NCBI GenBank assembly: GCA_963695645.1
Contig: CAVOHC010000017.1
Coordinates: 248,001 to 312,000, forward strand
Length of the DNA stretch: 64,000 nt
From: DATBGO01 sp963695645
GTDB taxonomy: Bacteria; Actinomycetota; Actinomycetes; Streptosporangiales; Streptosporangiaceae
Direction: 5' to 3'
The position numbers and the translations under genes were made by a program. Each line of letters starts with the position of its first letter. Position 1 is the first letter of the stretch. Shown here piece by piece: positions 36,257 through 45,910 of the stretch. The notes below the pieces were generated by a model, which had not been told where the DNA came from, did no database searches, and was given only the letters and a program-made list of their open reading frames with translations.

Positions 36257-38806
36257 TCATGTCAGCGGACTCAGTGCACGGGACCGCAGGTCGGCGGTCA
36301 CGATGTCGCGCCGCTCGGTCAGCACCCGGATCAGTGCGGGGTCGCGTTCCTCGGCGGCCAGGAAGGCGTCGATCCGCGCCAGCAGTTCCGGCGACGAAGC
36401 CGGGTGCGGGAACAGCACCTCGCTGAGCTTGACCCTGGTGTGCTCGCCGCGGGACGACCAGATCGTCGGCAGGACGCCGAAATACCGCTCCGTGTACGGC
36501 CCGAGCAGGCTCGCGTGCTCGGGCTGAATGAGACTGCGTGCGACCTCGGCGATGCCCTGATTCCCGAGGTCATCGGTCTCGGTCAGCAGCTTCCACGCGG
36601 CCGCCTTGTGCTCGGCGTCTGGCATCGCGGCGCGGCAGGCCGCCCAGTGCCGCCGGCCGGCGTCGGTAGCGTCCCGCAGGAGCTCGGCGTCGATCTGCGC
36701 ATCGCCGGCCTGGCCCGTGCTGGCGAGCCGGCGGAGGATAGACCAGCGCAGCTCGGCATCGATGGTCAGGCCTGGCAGCTGCGCGCTGTCGTCCAGCAGC
36801 GCGGCGAGCAGCCCGAGCTGGTCCGGCGCGGTCGCGGTCCAGCTGAGCAGCTGCGCGTAGGCGAGCTGGTGGTCGCTGCCCGGCTCGGCGGCACGAAGCA
36901 GCAGGCTGCTGGCCGCCGCGAGTTCCTGCTTTCCCTTGGCCACCCATTGCGGATCGCCGGCCAGCGTCATGATCTGCTCGGTAACCGACGACAAGGTCTG
37001 CAGGACCGACACGGATGACTCGCGGTCCATGCCGTTCGCCAGCATCCGCACGAAGTCGGGCAACGGCAGCTCCGCCTGCCGCACCATGTCGATCGCCGCG
37101 TTCCAGCACACGGCGCGGGCCAGCGGGTCGCTGACCGCGCCGATCGACTCAGTCAGCGTCCTGATCGACCGCGGGTCGAAGCGGATAATCGCGTAATCGA
37201 GGTCACCGTCGTTGAGCACGATCAGGTCGGGCTGGGCGACGCCGGTGAGCTGCGGCACCTCGGTGCGCGGACCCGCAATGTCGATCTCCACGTGGTGCAC
37301 CCGCGCCAGGGCGCCCGCCACCCGTGAATACAGGCCGACGGCGAGGTGATGCGGCCGCAGCGTGGGATGCTGCCGCGGTGCCTCCTGCAGGACGGCGAAC
37401 GACATGAACGTCCCGTCCGTGCCGGTCTCGAAGTCGCAGCTGAGCGTGTTGGGACCGGCGGTTTCCAGCCACGACCTCGACCAGTCCGCCAGGCTGGCGC
37501 CCGAGCTCGCTTCCACGGCCCCCAGCAGGTCCGTGAGCGCCGCGTTGCCCCAGGCGTGCGCGCCGAAGTAAGCACGGATGGCGGCAAAGAACTGCTCCCG
37601 GCCCACGACGGCGACAAGCTGCCGCAGCACCGAGGCGCCTTTCGCGTAGCTAATCCCGTCGAAGTTCGCCACCGCCTGGCTCAAGGTGGGCACGTCCGCC
37701 GCGATCGGATGGGTGGAAGACAGCTGGTCCTGCATGTAGCCCCAGCCTTTGCGGCCGATGGCGAACGTGGTCCAGGCGTCGGTGAATCGTGTCGCCTCGG
37801 CGCTGGCCAGCCATCCGCAGAATTCCGCGAATGACTCATTGAGCCAAAGATCGCCCCACCATCTCATCGTCACGAGGTCGCCGAACCACATGTGCGCCAT
37901 CTCGTGCAGGATCACCATGGCGCGCAGCTCGTGCTGGGTGGCGGTCACCTTCGAGCGGAACAGCATCTCGTCCGAGATGATCACGCAGCCGACGTTCTCC
38001 GTGGCGCCAGAGCTGTACCCGGGCACGAAGACCTGGTCGTATTTGGCGAACGGATAGTCGCCCTCGAACAGGCCGGTGAAGAAGTCGAGACCCTGTCGGG
38101 TGATAAGGGCGATGTCGCCGGTGTCGAGATACCCGGCGAGCGAGGCCCGGCAGGCAAGGCCGAGCGGGATCACCTGGCCGCGCGCTGTCGTGTGCGAGTC
38201 CCGGACGACGTGGTATTCACCGGCCGCCACGGCGGTCAGGTAAGTCGAGATCCGCGGGGTCGGCGGGAAATGCCACACCGCGGTGCCGTCACCGGCAGGC
38301 TCCGGGGCCGATCCGGGCTGATTCGACAGCACCGTCCAGTGCGCGGGCGCGGTAATCCGGAAGGTGAAGGCGGACTTCAGGTCCGGCTGCTCGAAGTTCG
38401 CGAATACCCTGCGGGCGTAGGCGGGCTCGAACTTCGTGTAGGCGTAGACCTTCCCGTCGGCGGAGTCGACCGCCCGGTGCAGGCCCGTGCCGTCCGTTGC
38501 GTAACGGCAGTCGGCGGTCACCCGCAGCTCATTGCGGTCAGTGAGGCCTGCCAGCATGATTCGCCCGTCAGCAAATGCCGCGGCCGGGTCGATCGCCGCG
38601 CCATTAAGGGTGATCTCATGCACTTTCTCCGCGATCAGATCGACGTATGTTGTGGTGCCAGGCCGCCGGCAGCCGAACCTGATCACGCTGGCGGACCCGA
38701 AGACCTGGTCGCCCCTGGTGAGATCCAGCGCGACCTCGTAAGAGTCCACCTGCAGCAGCCGTGCGCGGCTGGCGGTCTCGGTACGGGTGATCTCAGCGAT
38801 CGGCAT
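36257..38806 (-). CDS. pepN: Aminopeptidase N (M1 family), variant GATEN motif
   Basis: 849 residues. The zinc site is HEMAHMWFGDL ... WLNESFAEF (HExxH-18-E). The exopeptidase motif, normally GAMEN, reads GATEN here (SSGATENVGC), keeping the Glu that binds the free N-terminus but replacing Met by Thr. The C-terminal ERAP1-like helical domain (about 450-849) is complete. The enzyme removes N-terminal residues from peptides in the cytosol. Start ATG 38806. It lies upstream of ettA by 86 bp on the same strand. Confidence 0.94.
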   Translation of the reverse strand: MPIAEITRTETASRARLLQVDSYEVALDLTRGDQVFGSASVIRFGCRRPGTTTYVDLIAEKVHEITLNGAAIDPAAAFADGRIMLAGLTDRNELRVTADCRYATDGTGLHRAVDSADGKVYAYTKFEPAYARRVFANFEQPDLKSAFTFRITAPAHWTVLSNQPGSAPEPAGDGTAVWHFPPTPRISTYLTAVAAGEYHVVRDSHTTARGQVIPLGLACRASLAGYLDTGDIALITRQGLDFFTGLFEGDYPFAKYDQVFVPGYSSGATENVGCVIISDEMLFRSKVTATQHELRAMVILHEMAHMWFGDLVTMRWWGDLWLNESFAEFCGWLASAEATRFTDAWTTFAIGRKGWGYMQDQLSSTHPIAADVPTLSQAVANFDGISYAKGASVLRQLVAVVGREQFFAAIRAYFGAHAWGNAALTDLLGAVEASSGASLADWSRSWLETAGPNTLSCDFETGTDGTFMSFAVLQEAPRQHPTLRPHHLAVGLYSRVAGALARVHHVEIDIAGPRTEVPQLTGVAQPDLIVLNDGDLDYAIIRFDPRSIRTLTESIGAVSDPLARAVCWNAAIDMVRQAELPLPDFVRMLANGMDRESSVSVLQTLSSVTEQIMTLAGDPQWVAKGKQELAAASSLLLRAAEPGSDHQLAYAQLLSWTATAPDQLGLLAALLDDSAQLPGLTIDAELRWSILRRLASTGQAGDAQIDAELLRDATDAGRRHWAACRAAMPDAEHKAAAWKLLTETDDLGNQGIAEVARSLIQPEHASLLGPYTERYFGVLPTIWSSRGEHTRVKLSEVLFPHPASSPELLARIDAFLAAEERDPALIRVLTERRDIVTADLRSRALSPLT

Positions 38807-39011
38807 CGGCGGCGTCCCTCAGGCGAGCTGGGTTCTCGGGCGGCAAAAGAGTATAGGAGGCGGCCGCTAGCTTCCGGGGTGCTGCTCGGGCGGGTGTCCC
38901 TGAGGCTGGCTTGTCCTGATGGGGCCGCGGCCTGGCTGCTTGACCGGATGCCGCTGCCGGGCCAGTCAACCGGGCCGTCAAACGGCGACGCGCCCGGTGC
39001 CCACTGGGCCC

Positions 39012-39128
39012 GTGAGCCTGGGCCCGTGAGCCTGGGCCCGTGAGCCTGGGCCCGTGAGCCTGGGCCCGTGAGCCTGGGCCCGTGAGCCTGGGCCCGTGAG
39101 CCTGGGCCCGTGAGCCTGGGCCCGTGAG
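39012..39128. repeat. Intergenic array of a 14-bp unit, about 8 copies
   Basis: The unit GTGAGCCTGGGCCC repeats every 14 bp with no variation until the edge (GTGAGCT). It lies between pepN and ssb, contains a GGGCCC palindrome in every unit, and is not a multiple of three, so it is non-coding. Confidence 0.95.
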
Positions 39129-39181
39129 CTCGCCGCTCCGGTCCACGGAACCAGGCCCGGAGTGAGAATCCGGCGAACTCG

Positions 39182-39211
39182 GTCGCCCGTGCCGCTGGCG
39201 GCACGGGCGAC
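39182..39211 (-). terminator. Strong hairpin terminator after ssb
   Basis: A perfect 14-bp stem (GTCGCCCGTGCCGC with GCGGCACGGGCGAC) and 2-base gap lies 13 bp beyond the ssb stop. There is no T-run. Confidence 0.7.
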
Positions 39212-39223
39212 CTCGCTTGCCGG

Positions 39224-39850
39224 TCAGAACGGCGCGGCTGCCCCGGCCGCCTCCGTTGCCAGCGACGCGATCGCGTCCTCGTCGAACATCTCGCGGGCCG
39301 CCGCCACGTCCGCGTCGGGCGCAAGCCCGGCCTCGCCGATCGCGGCCAGGGCCGCGGCCTCGTCCCCGCTGGCGGCCGCCGCGGGGCCGGTGGCAAAACC
39401 GCTCCCGTCGGCCGGATCCGCCAGGTATCCGCTGCCGCCAGCGGCGACCTCGGCGGCGTACTCCGCTGCCGTCTTGCCGGTCGGCGGCCTGGTCCGCTGG
39501 AACTGCGCGACTCCCCGGCACAGATCATGCCCGATCGAGGTCGCGTCCACGTCGACCGAAGTCCTCGGCACGCCCTGCTTGTCTTCGTAGGAGCGGACGG
39601 ACAGGCGCCCCTTGATCACCACCGGGTCACCCTTACGCAGGCACACGGCCACGTTGTCGGCCAGCTTGCGCCAGCAGGTGACCGTCACGAAGGAGGTGCT
39701 CCCGTCCGTCCACTCCCCGGTGGCGCGATCAAGCCACCTCGGTGTCCACGCCACCCGCATAGACAGATTCTGGACACCCTCGCGGATCGTCTTGATCCTG
39801 GGCTCGTTGGCCACATAGCCGGTCAGGCTGATGTGCGCCTCGTTCATCAT
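39224..39850 (-). CDS. ssb: Single-stranded DNA-binding protein
   Basis: 208 residues from ATG 39850 (AGGAGGG five bases upstream). The OB-fold covers residues 1-110: ISLTGYVANEPRIKTIREG, VTVTCWRKLADNVAVCLRKGDPVVIKGRLSVRSYED. A long Ala/Gly/Asp-rich tail follows and ends AAAPF. The last two residues match the universal SSB C-terminal tip (...DIPF), but the acidic stretch before it is weak. This suggests a secondary SSB paralogue rather than the main replication SSB. It follows the HtrA-like gene on the same strand with 243 bp between. Confidence 0.9.
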   Translation of the reverse strand: MMNEAHISLTGYVANEPRIKTIREGVQNLSMRVAWTPRWLDRATGEWTDGSTSFVTVTCWRKLADNVAVCLRKGDPVVIKGRLSVRSYEDKQGVPRTSVDVDATSIGHDLCRGVAQFQRTRPPTGKTAAEYAAEVAAGGSGYLADPADGSGFATGPAAAASGDEAAALAAIGEAGLAPDADVAAAREMFDEDAIASLATEAAGAAAPF

Positions 39851-40093
39851 CGCGGCCCTCCTGGGGGCTCTGCGGCGCCGGCGCCGGTCGCGCCAGGGCT
39901 GCCGCTCCGGCGGCGCAGCGCCGCCCGGCTGCTCTCCACGGTCCGCCCGTGGCGGCGCGGGCGGCGGAGCGGTGCCGCGGATGTGGAAAAGGTCGCCAGC
40001 GTGACAGTCCTGTTGATGACCAGTGCCAGTCGGGAGCGGAGTGTGCGAAGATGCGCGCCCGCCAGCATGCGGGCGGGCAGCGCCGCCCACGGG

Positions 40094-41032
40094 TCAGGCG
40101 GCCACCAGCTCAGACGGCTCGGCTATCACGTCAACCAGCGCTCCGTTACGCATCACCGTTATAGCCAGTGGCTTCCCGATCGCCTCGCTGAACATCAGCC
40201 GCTGCAGGTCCTGCGCCTTGCCCACCGGGTTACCTGCCGCGCTGAGCAGCAGGTCGCCGGCCCGCAGGCCAGCCCGGGCCGCCGGGCCCGCAGGCACGAC
40301 CTCGGCGACCCGCAGGCCGGTCGTCCTGCCGAAACGCTCGCGGAGCGGCGCGGGCAGCGGCGCGGGCACGCTGACCAGCCCCAGGTAGGCCCGCCGGACC
40401 CGGCCATGCTGCATGAGCGCGGAGATGATCCGCCTGCTGGTCGCGTTCACCGGGACGGCGAGGCCGAGCCCGATCCCGGCCACCGCGGTGTTGATGCCGA
40501 CCACCCGTGAGCGCGAGTCGGCCAGCGCGCCGCCCGAGTTACCCGGATTGAGCGCGGCATCGGTCTGAATCACGTCTTCCACCAGCCGGGCCGCCCCGGC
40601 GGTCCGCGTCGGCAGCGACCGGCCCAGGGCGCTCACTACTCCGGCGGTGACCGAGCCTGCCAGGCCGAGCGGGCTCCCCACGGCCACCACGAGCTGGCCG
40701 ACAATAAGCTGGTCCGCCTCGCCGAGTTCAGCGGGCGCCGGCGTCGGGCCACCCGCGCGGACCACGGCAAGGTCAGAGAGCGGGTCGGCGCCGACTACGG
40801 TGAACGAGGCGGCTGTGCCGTCGGAGAACAGCGCCGTCCCGCCGTCGGCACGGCCGACGACATGCGCATTAGTAAGCAGGAACCCGTCGCCGGTGTAGAC
40901 GACCGCCGAGCCGAGGCTCTCCCCGCCGCCGCCGCCGCGCGGCACCCGAAGGCTGGCCACTTTCGGGGTTAGCTCCGCGGCAACTTCCGTGACGATCCGG
41001 GAGTACGCGTCCAGCGGCGGGTCAGCTGTCAT
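40094..41032 (-). CDS. HtrA-like S1C serine protease with PDZ domain, apparently cytosolic
   Basis: 312 residues. The trypsin-like triad is His in LTNAHVVG, Asp in SDLAVVR and Ser in NPGNSGGAL. A PDZ domain follows (YLGLVSVPAPLP ... GDLLLSAAGNPVG). Unlike normal HtrA/DegP proteins there is no signal peptide or transmembrane anchor: the N-terminus is MTADPPLDAYSRIVTEVAAEL. It is therefore probably cytosolic. The ATG is preceded by GGAGG and lies 29 bp after the second dynamin-like gene, so it is almost certainly in their operon. Confidence 0.88.
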   Translation of the reverse strand: MTADPPLDAYSRIVTEVAAELTPKVASLRVPRGGGGGESLGSAVVYTGDGFLLTNAHVVGRADGGTALFSDGTAASFTVVGADPLSDLAVVRAGGPTPAPAELGEADQLIVGQLVVAVGSPLGLAGSVTAGVVSALGRSLPTRTAGAARLVEDVIQTDAALNPGNSGGALADSRSRVVGINTAVAGIGLGLAVPVNATSRRIISALMQHGRVRRAYLGLVSVPAPLPAPLRERFGRTTGLRVAEVVPAGPAARAGLRAGDLLLSAAGNPVGKAQDLQRLMFSEAIGKPLAITVMRNGALVDVIAEPSELVAA

Positions 41033-41061
41033 GTCGTCCTCCAGATAGCTGGATTACAACA

Positions 41062-42873
41062 TTACATCAGCGGCGGGACGTTTGCTCCGGCCTCATCCCG
41101 GGCCGCCGCAGCACGCAGTTCTTCGCGGAAGCGGTGGTATTCGGACAGTTCCTGCTCGGCGGGCACGACCACCATCTCGCGGGCCACGACGGCAATCCGT
41201 GCCCGCATCTGCGATTCGACCTCCTCGTGCTCGCGCCGGGCGGCCGTCCGCACCAGGTTCATGCAGCCCGACGCGGTCAGCCAGCCGAGGAACAGGAATG
41301 CCGCGAGCATGACGCAGATCCACGGGATCAGGGCGACATCAGCGAACAGCCGCGGCACGTTCGCCGCGGCATGGAAGACGCCGCAGGCCACGATCACGCC
41401 GATCCAGGCCAGCCCGACGATCACGGCTCCGAGCAGCAGGCCCTGAGCGGCACCGATCAGCCACCACCATGGCTCGATCTTGCCCTCGGCCGGCAGCGAC
41501 TCGCCGATGGCCGTGCCGAGCGCGGCGGGAATCTCCTCGGCTCTGGACCGCACCGCGGCCCGGACCGTCGTCGACCATGGTTTCGGCAGCGGCGGGCCGA
41601 CCTCGTCGGCCAGCCGGGTGAGCGCATTGTCGATCTCCGCCTGCTGAGCGCCCGATGGCCCGGCCGTTATCGTCCGCAGCTCCTGCCAGAGCTTCCCGAT
41701 CCTCATCTTCCGCACCGGGTCGCGGCCGGTCAGCCGGTCCACCAGCCAGGCGACCGGCCAGCCGACGTAGTCGATGGCCCGGAGCTCGCGGGCGCTCTCC
41801 AGGGAGTCGCTCACCGCCGACACGCCTGCCGCCCGGGAAAACGCGTCGGCCAGCTGGCTCGCGGCCAGCGCCGGGATCGCATCGGCGCCGTCCCCTGCGG
41901 CGGCGCCGCTGCCGGCGCCGTCCCCCGCAGCAGGCCATGCGGGGAGGCCGTCATCAGGATCCGCCCGGCCCGGTGCCGCTATGAGCGCGGTGGCGGCATC
42001 GACATAGGGCGCGAACCTGGCGACGAGGACGTCGACATCGGCTGAGATGCGGGCGGTGGCCGCCCTGCGCTGCGTGACCGCGCCGATCAGCAGCTTGCGC
42101 AGGTCATCGAGGCCTGCCCCGGTGGCAGCGGAGGTGACAAGGATCGCGGCCTCATGCAGCCCCTCGGAATCGAGGAGCCGCCGCAGATCGGATATGCAGT
42201 CCTCGATCTGGGCCTCGGTCAGCAGGTCACACTGGTTCAGCAGCACCGCGACCACCTCAGCGTGGCCGGCCAGCGGCACCAGGAACCTGCGGTGCACGGC
42301 CGAGTCCGCGTACTTCTGCGGATCGAGGACCCACACCATCAGGTCAGCCAGCCCGACCAGCCGGTCGACCTGCCCCGAGGCACCGGCCACGACGGAGTCG
42401 TGGTCGGGGAGGTCGAGCAGCACCAGCCCCGCCATGGCTTGCTCGCCGCGGTCGAGCGCGCTGCCCCGCGCGTACCGATACCTGCGCGGCACGGCGAGCC
42501 ACTCCAGCAGCGGCCCGGAGCCCGCCACGCCCCAGACGCAGGCGTGCGCGTCCCTGGTAATCGGCCGGGTGACGCCCACGGTCGAGAAGTCGGCGCCCGC
42601 CATCCGGTTGAACAGCGAGGACTTTCCGCTGCCCGTGCCGCCGGCCAGCGCCACTACCGTGTGGCGGGCCGACAGCCGTAGCCGTTCGCCGGCCCTGGCC
42701 AGCAGCTCCTGCGAATCATGCAGGAGCTTCATGCTGAACCCGTTGCTGCCGGTGCGCGCCGCGCCGATCTGGATCATCCTGGCCAGCGCGGTGAGCCGGC
42801 CCGACAGAACAGCTCCGGCCGCATCGGGCTCGGCGAACTCGCTGCCGGCCGCTGGCCCGGCTGCGCCGGTCAC
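41062..42873 (-). CDS. Dynamin-like GTPase with two transmembrane helices (DynB-like)
   Basis: 603 residues. The G domain has P-loop AGGTGSGKSSLF, VGVTRPIT (switch Thr), Walker B LLDLPDHDS and LNQCDLL (G4). The C-terminal half has two hydrophobic pairs (about 460-500 and 515-545, WLIGAAQGLLLGAVIVGLAWIG and ALIPWICVMLAAFLFLGWL). This layout, paired with a soluble partner gene upstream, matches the tandem dynamin-like proteins of Streptomyces (DynA/DynB) that stabilise sporulation septa. Its start overlaps the partner's stop (ATGA). Confidence 0.8.
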   Translation of the reverse strand: MTGAAGPAAGSEFAEPDAAGAVLSGRLTALARMIQIGAARTGSNGFSMKLLHDSQELLARAGERLRLSARHTVVALAGGTGSGKSSLFNRMAGADFSTVGVTRPITRDAHACVWGVAGSGPLLEWLAVPRRYRYARGSALDRGEQAMAGLVLLDLPDHDSVVAGASGQVDRLVGLADLMVWVLDPQKYADSAVHRRFLVPLAGHAEVVAVLLNQCDLLTEAQIEDCISDLRRLLDSEGLHEAAILVTSAATGAGLDDLRKLLIGAVTQRRAATARISADVDVLVARFAPYVDAATALIAAPGRADPDDGLPAWPAAGDGAGSGAAAGDGADAIPALAASQLADAFSRAAGVSAVSDSLESARELRAIDYVGWPVAWLVDRLTGRDPVRKMRIGKLWQELRTITAGPSGAQQAEIDNALTRLADEVGPPLPKPWSTTVRAAVRSRAEEIPAALGTAIGESLPAEGKIEPWWWLIGAAQGLLLGAVIVGLAWIGVIVACGVFHAAANVPRLFADVALIPWICVMLAAFLFLGWLTASGCMNLVRTAARREHEEVESQMRARIAVVAREMVVVPAEQELSEYHRFREELRAAAARDEAGANVPPLM

Positions 42874-44849
42874 CTCGCCGCCTCAAGGGTGTATGCCGCC
42901 TGGTAGAGGTGCACGGCTGCCTCCCCAGGCTGGCCCGCCGCGTCGATGACCTCAGTGAAGCGTCGCGTCTCCTCGGCGAAGAGCAACCTGATCCGGTCAT
43001 GCAGGTCGACGCGGGCCCTGCCGCCGAGATCACGCAGCGGCCCCGCGCCGAACAGGGATGTCAGTACGCGCTGCGGGACCGCGCTGGTGCCTTCGGTGAC
43101 CGCCACGTCCCCTGCGCCATAGCCCAGCAGGCCGACCATGAGCACCAGCGCCAGCGACTCAGCGTCGAACGAAGCCACTCGCGCGACCGAGCGTTTGGTC
43201 ACATTCTCCGTCCGGACCAGGTGCAGCACGTATTCCTGCCAGGCGCTGACGGCCCGGGCCGAACGCGTCGCCAGGTCGGGTGACGACCTGGCCAGGGCGG
43301 CCGCGGCCACCGGCCCGGCGGCCACCGGCCCGGCAGCCACCGGGTCGCGGCCCTCGCCCGCGGGCTGGGCGAAGCCAAGCTCCGCAGCCGCGGCAAAGTC
43401 GGGATCAGGCTGTGACGCGCCGCCGTCGGCCCCGGCCAGCCGGTCCAGCAGTACCGCGCCTGCCGAATGCTCCTGCCACCGCATGACGACGTCCTCGGCG
43501 GCCCGGTCAGCGATCGAGGTCACCAGGGTCTCAAGCCCGGCGCGCAGCGCGCTCTTCAGCGCCTTGGCCCTGGCCGGCATGCGGCCTCTGCGCGGCCGCC
43601 CGGCTGGCCTGCCTGCCCGGCGTACTTGCAGCATGCGCAGGAGGTCGCCAGTACCGGTGAATTCCTGCCAGCGGGCCAGGATCTCGCCGCGCAGCAGCGA
43701 GCCGTTCCTGGTGGCCTCGTCTATCTCCGCCATGCCTGCCGCATATCCAGACTCGACGCAGGCCTGCAGCTCCGAACGCAGGGTCAGCTGCTCCTCGGCG
43801 TGCGCGGCCAGCGCTGGCACCCTGGTGCGGAAGGTGTCGAGCACACCCGACATGGTCCGAGTCAGAACGGCGATCCGCCGTTCTTCCCGGGTTGCGGTCT
43901 CCTCGAGCCATTGCCGGACCGGGCCGCAGACCGCGGGCGGCAGGGTGCCGTCCTCCAGGACCGTCTCGGCGATCATGAAGCGCCGCGCTTCCCTGAGGCC
44001 GTTGGCGGCAAGCATCGCATCGAAGTGGGCGGTGAGCGGCCTGGCGGATTCCTCAGGCACCCGGGAGAGCACGATGGCCAGCGCGGCGCCCCGGTCCCTT
44101 GCCTGCTGCAGCAGATCCCAGACCGCGGCGTCAGCGTAGCGGCTCGAGCTGGTCATGAACAGCCATAGGTCAGACGCGTCGAGGAACTGGTGCGCGAACT
44201 CACGGTGGGCCTGGACGACGGAGTCGATGTCGGGCGTGTCCAGCAGCGCGACTCCCTCGGGCATGCCCTCGCTTGCCGCCAGCACCAGCAGGCCATCCCT
44301 GCCTGGCATGGCCAGGCCCTGCTGGCGGACCCGCGGCAAGGTCGGCAGGAAGACATTCTCGGCGAACCAGCGGGCGTCGTTCGGATGGCAGGCCAGCACC
44401 GGGCTGTTCGTCGTCGGCCGGCGGATGCCCGTCGCGCTGACCTTCATGCCGACCAGGCTGTTCATGAGAGTGGACTTGCCCGCGCCGGTGGATCCGACCA
44501 GTGCCACCAGAATCGGGGCCTTTGATTGCCGCAACCGCGGCAGCAGGTAATCGTCGATCTGGCCGAGCAGCTTTCGCCGTTCGGCCCTCGCCTCGTCGGT
44601 CCCAGGCGCCGCGAAGAAGAACGGCAGCTCGACGACCTGATGACGGAGTCCGAGCAGGGCCGACTCAAGCTTCCGCGCGTCGACCCTGACGTGCGGCTCC
44701 GCCTCCCCGGCCGCCAGGCCCGGTCCGGGCGGTGCTGCGCTCGCCGCGGAACCCGTCTCGGGCACGGGCACGGCACCTGCGCCCGTGCCCGTGCCCGTAC
44801 AGGCTTCAGCGCCGTCGCGAGCCTCAGCCCGCCGCTCAGATTTGGTCAC
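42870..44849 (-). CDS. Dynamin-like GTPase, soluble partner (DynA-like)
   Basis: About 659 residues from GTG 44849; the ATG at 45014 would add non-coding-like text. The G domain has P-loop VGSTGAGKSTLMNSLVG (near residue 115), GIRRPTT, Walker B LLDTPDIDSVV and LSRVPEES. A long helical region follows, with Arg-rich and Ala-rich segments and no clear transmembrane helix. It is translationally coupled to the membrane-anchored second GTPase, as in Streptomyces dynAB. The N-terminal 50 residues contain a Gly/Thr repeat (TGTGTGAG). Septum or membrane remodelling is the likely role. Confidence 0.78.
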   Translation of the reverse strand: MTKSERRAEARDGAEACTGTGTGAGAVPVPETGSAASAAPPGPGLAAGEAEPHVRVDARKLESALLGLRHQVVELPFFFAAPGTDEARAERRKLLGQIDDYLLPRLRQSKAPILVALVGSTGAGKSTLMNSLVGMKVSATGIRRPTTNSPVLACHPNDARWFAENVFLPTLPRVRQQGLAMPGRDGLLVLAASEGMPEGVALLDTPDIDSVVQAHREFAHQFLDASDLWLFMTSSSRYADAAVWDLLQQARDRGAALAIVLSRVPEESARPLTAHFDAMLAANGLREARRFMIAETVLEDGTLPPAVCGPVRQWLEETATREERRIAVLTRTMSGVLDTFRTRVPALAAHAEEQLTLRSELQACVESGYAAGMAEIDEATRNGSLLRGEILARWQEFTGTGDLLRMLQVRRAGRPAGRPRRGRMPARAKALKSALRAGLETLVTSIADRAAEDVVMRWQEHSAGAVLLDRLAGADGGASQPDPDFAAAAELGFAQPAGEGRDPVAAGPVAAGPVAAAALARSSPDLATRSARAVSAWQEYVLHLVRTENVTKRSVARVASFDAESLALVLMVGLLGYGAGDVAVTEGTSAVPQRVLTSLFGAGPLRDLGGRARVDLHDRIRLLFAEETRRFTEVIDAAGQPGEAAVHLYQAAYTLEAAR

Positions 44850-45164
44850 TGCCTCACCACGCCACCGCGGCCGCCGCGGCCGACTCGCCAGCCTCGCGGC
44901 GTCTTGGGTGTCCGTATCCAGTCTTGCCGTAATTGTGCGCTGCGAATGCAGGTTACCGTCCGTTACTATCCGGGATGACCGAAACGGGAGTCCTGGTGAG
45001 ACGTAAGCGAGCAATCAGGATATCCGCGATGATCTGCAAGTGCCAGGTCGTATCCGGGCAGTTCCTTGGCATAGCGGCGAATCGGCAGAAGGGGCTTCGC
45101 GAGCCGACCGCAGCGGTCGCGAGCCGGCCGCGGCGCCGGGGCGACCGCCAGGTGACGGCCGGGG
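44850..45164. other. Intergenic region of about 315 bp
   Basis: No gene is supported. A small AT-rich patch near 44930-44990 (minus strand AATTACGGCAAGACT and nearby) is a candidate promoter for the dynamin operon. No terminator hairpin stands out after cobH. Confidence 0.4.
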
Positions 45165-45836
45165 CTACCGGCCGGCGGGCGGCCTCGTTGCGCCGCCCCA
45201 CCCGGCCCGGGTCCCGCTGAAGTCCATCGCCCAGAGCAGCAGCGCGTTGAACGCCGCCGCCGCCACGGCCGCGCCGCCTTTCTCTGAAACGTTGCTCAGC
45301 GAGGGCAGTCCGCTTGCCCGCAGCGCGTCCTTGACCTCGGCCGCGCCGGCGAACCCGACTGGCATGCCGACCACGAAGCCGGGTTCAACGCCCCTGCTGA
45401 GGATCTCCTGGAGCGCGCTGGGCGCACAGCCGACCACCCAGATGGCGCCAGGCCCCACCTGGCCGAATGCCAGGCGCACCGCCGCCGCGGCCATGCTGAT
45501 GCCGGCTGTGCGTGACAGCCGCTGGGTCAATTGCTCGTCCATCTTGCAGATCACCGGAGAGCCGGTGATACCTGCCGCGACCATGGCGGCATCGACGATC
45601 ACGGGCGCTCCGCCGGCCAGCGCTACGACGGCCGACTCAAGCGCCTCCTCATCGCAGACCAGGTCGGTGGCGTAATCGAAATCGGCGCTCGCATGGATCA
45701 CCCGCTCGGTCACGTCCCGGCTGAACCGCGGCAGCCGGGAAAGGTCGATCCGGGACCGCAGTACCAGGTACGACTCTTCCTCGAGCCGGTCGGCGCCATC
45801 CGCGCTGGCTGCCGCACCGCCCGGCGTGGTAATCAC
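45165..45836 (-). CDS. cobH: Precorrin-8X (cobalt-precorrin-8) methylmutase
   Basis: 223 residues from GTG 45836, seven bases after GGAGG. The catalytic His lies in RVIHASADFDYA; other landmarks are GAPVIVDAAMVAAGI and VGCAPSAL, then GFVVGMPVGFAGAAEVKDAL. The enzyme moves the C-11 methyl to C-12 in corrin ring synthesis. It stands alone here, away from other ring-synthesis genes, so the rest of the pathway must lie outside the window. No B12 riboswitch is recognisable upstream; instead 11-bp direct repeats occur in its promoter region. Confidence 0.93.
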   Translation of the reverse strand: MITTPGGAAASADGADRLEEESYLVLRSRIDLSRLPRFSRDVTERVIHASADFDYATDLVCDEEALESAVVALAGGAPVIVDAAMVAAGITGSPVICKMDEQLTQRLSRTAGISMAAAAVRLAFGQVGPGAIWVVGCAPSALQEILSRGVEPGFVVGMPVGFAGAAEVKDALRASGLPSLSNVSEKGGAAVAAAAFNALLLWAMDFSGTRAGWGGATRPPAGR

Positions 45837-45910
45837 GCAGCTACCTCCTCGAGCCGACCTCGGCCGCAGGGCATATCGCGTGCTCCGGGCACGTTAGCAG
45901 GCGCGCGCGC

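Noticed and set aside
44850..45014. N-terminal extension of the first dynamin-like gene to ATG 45014
   Set aside because: No ribosome site, and the added text is not GTPase-like; it crosses the likely promoter.
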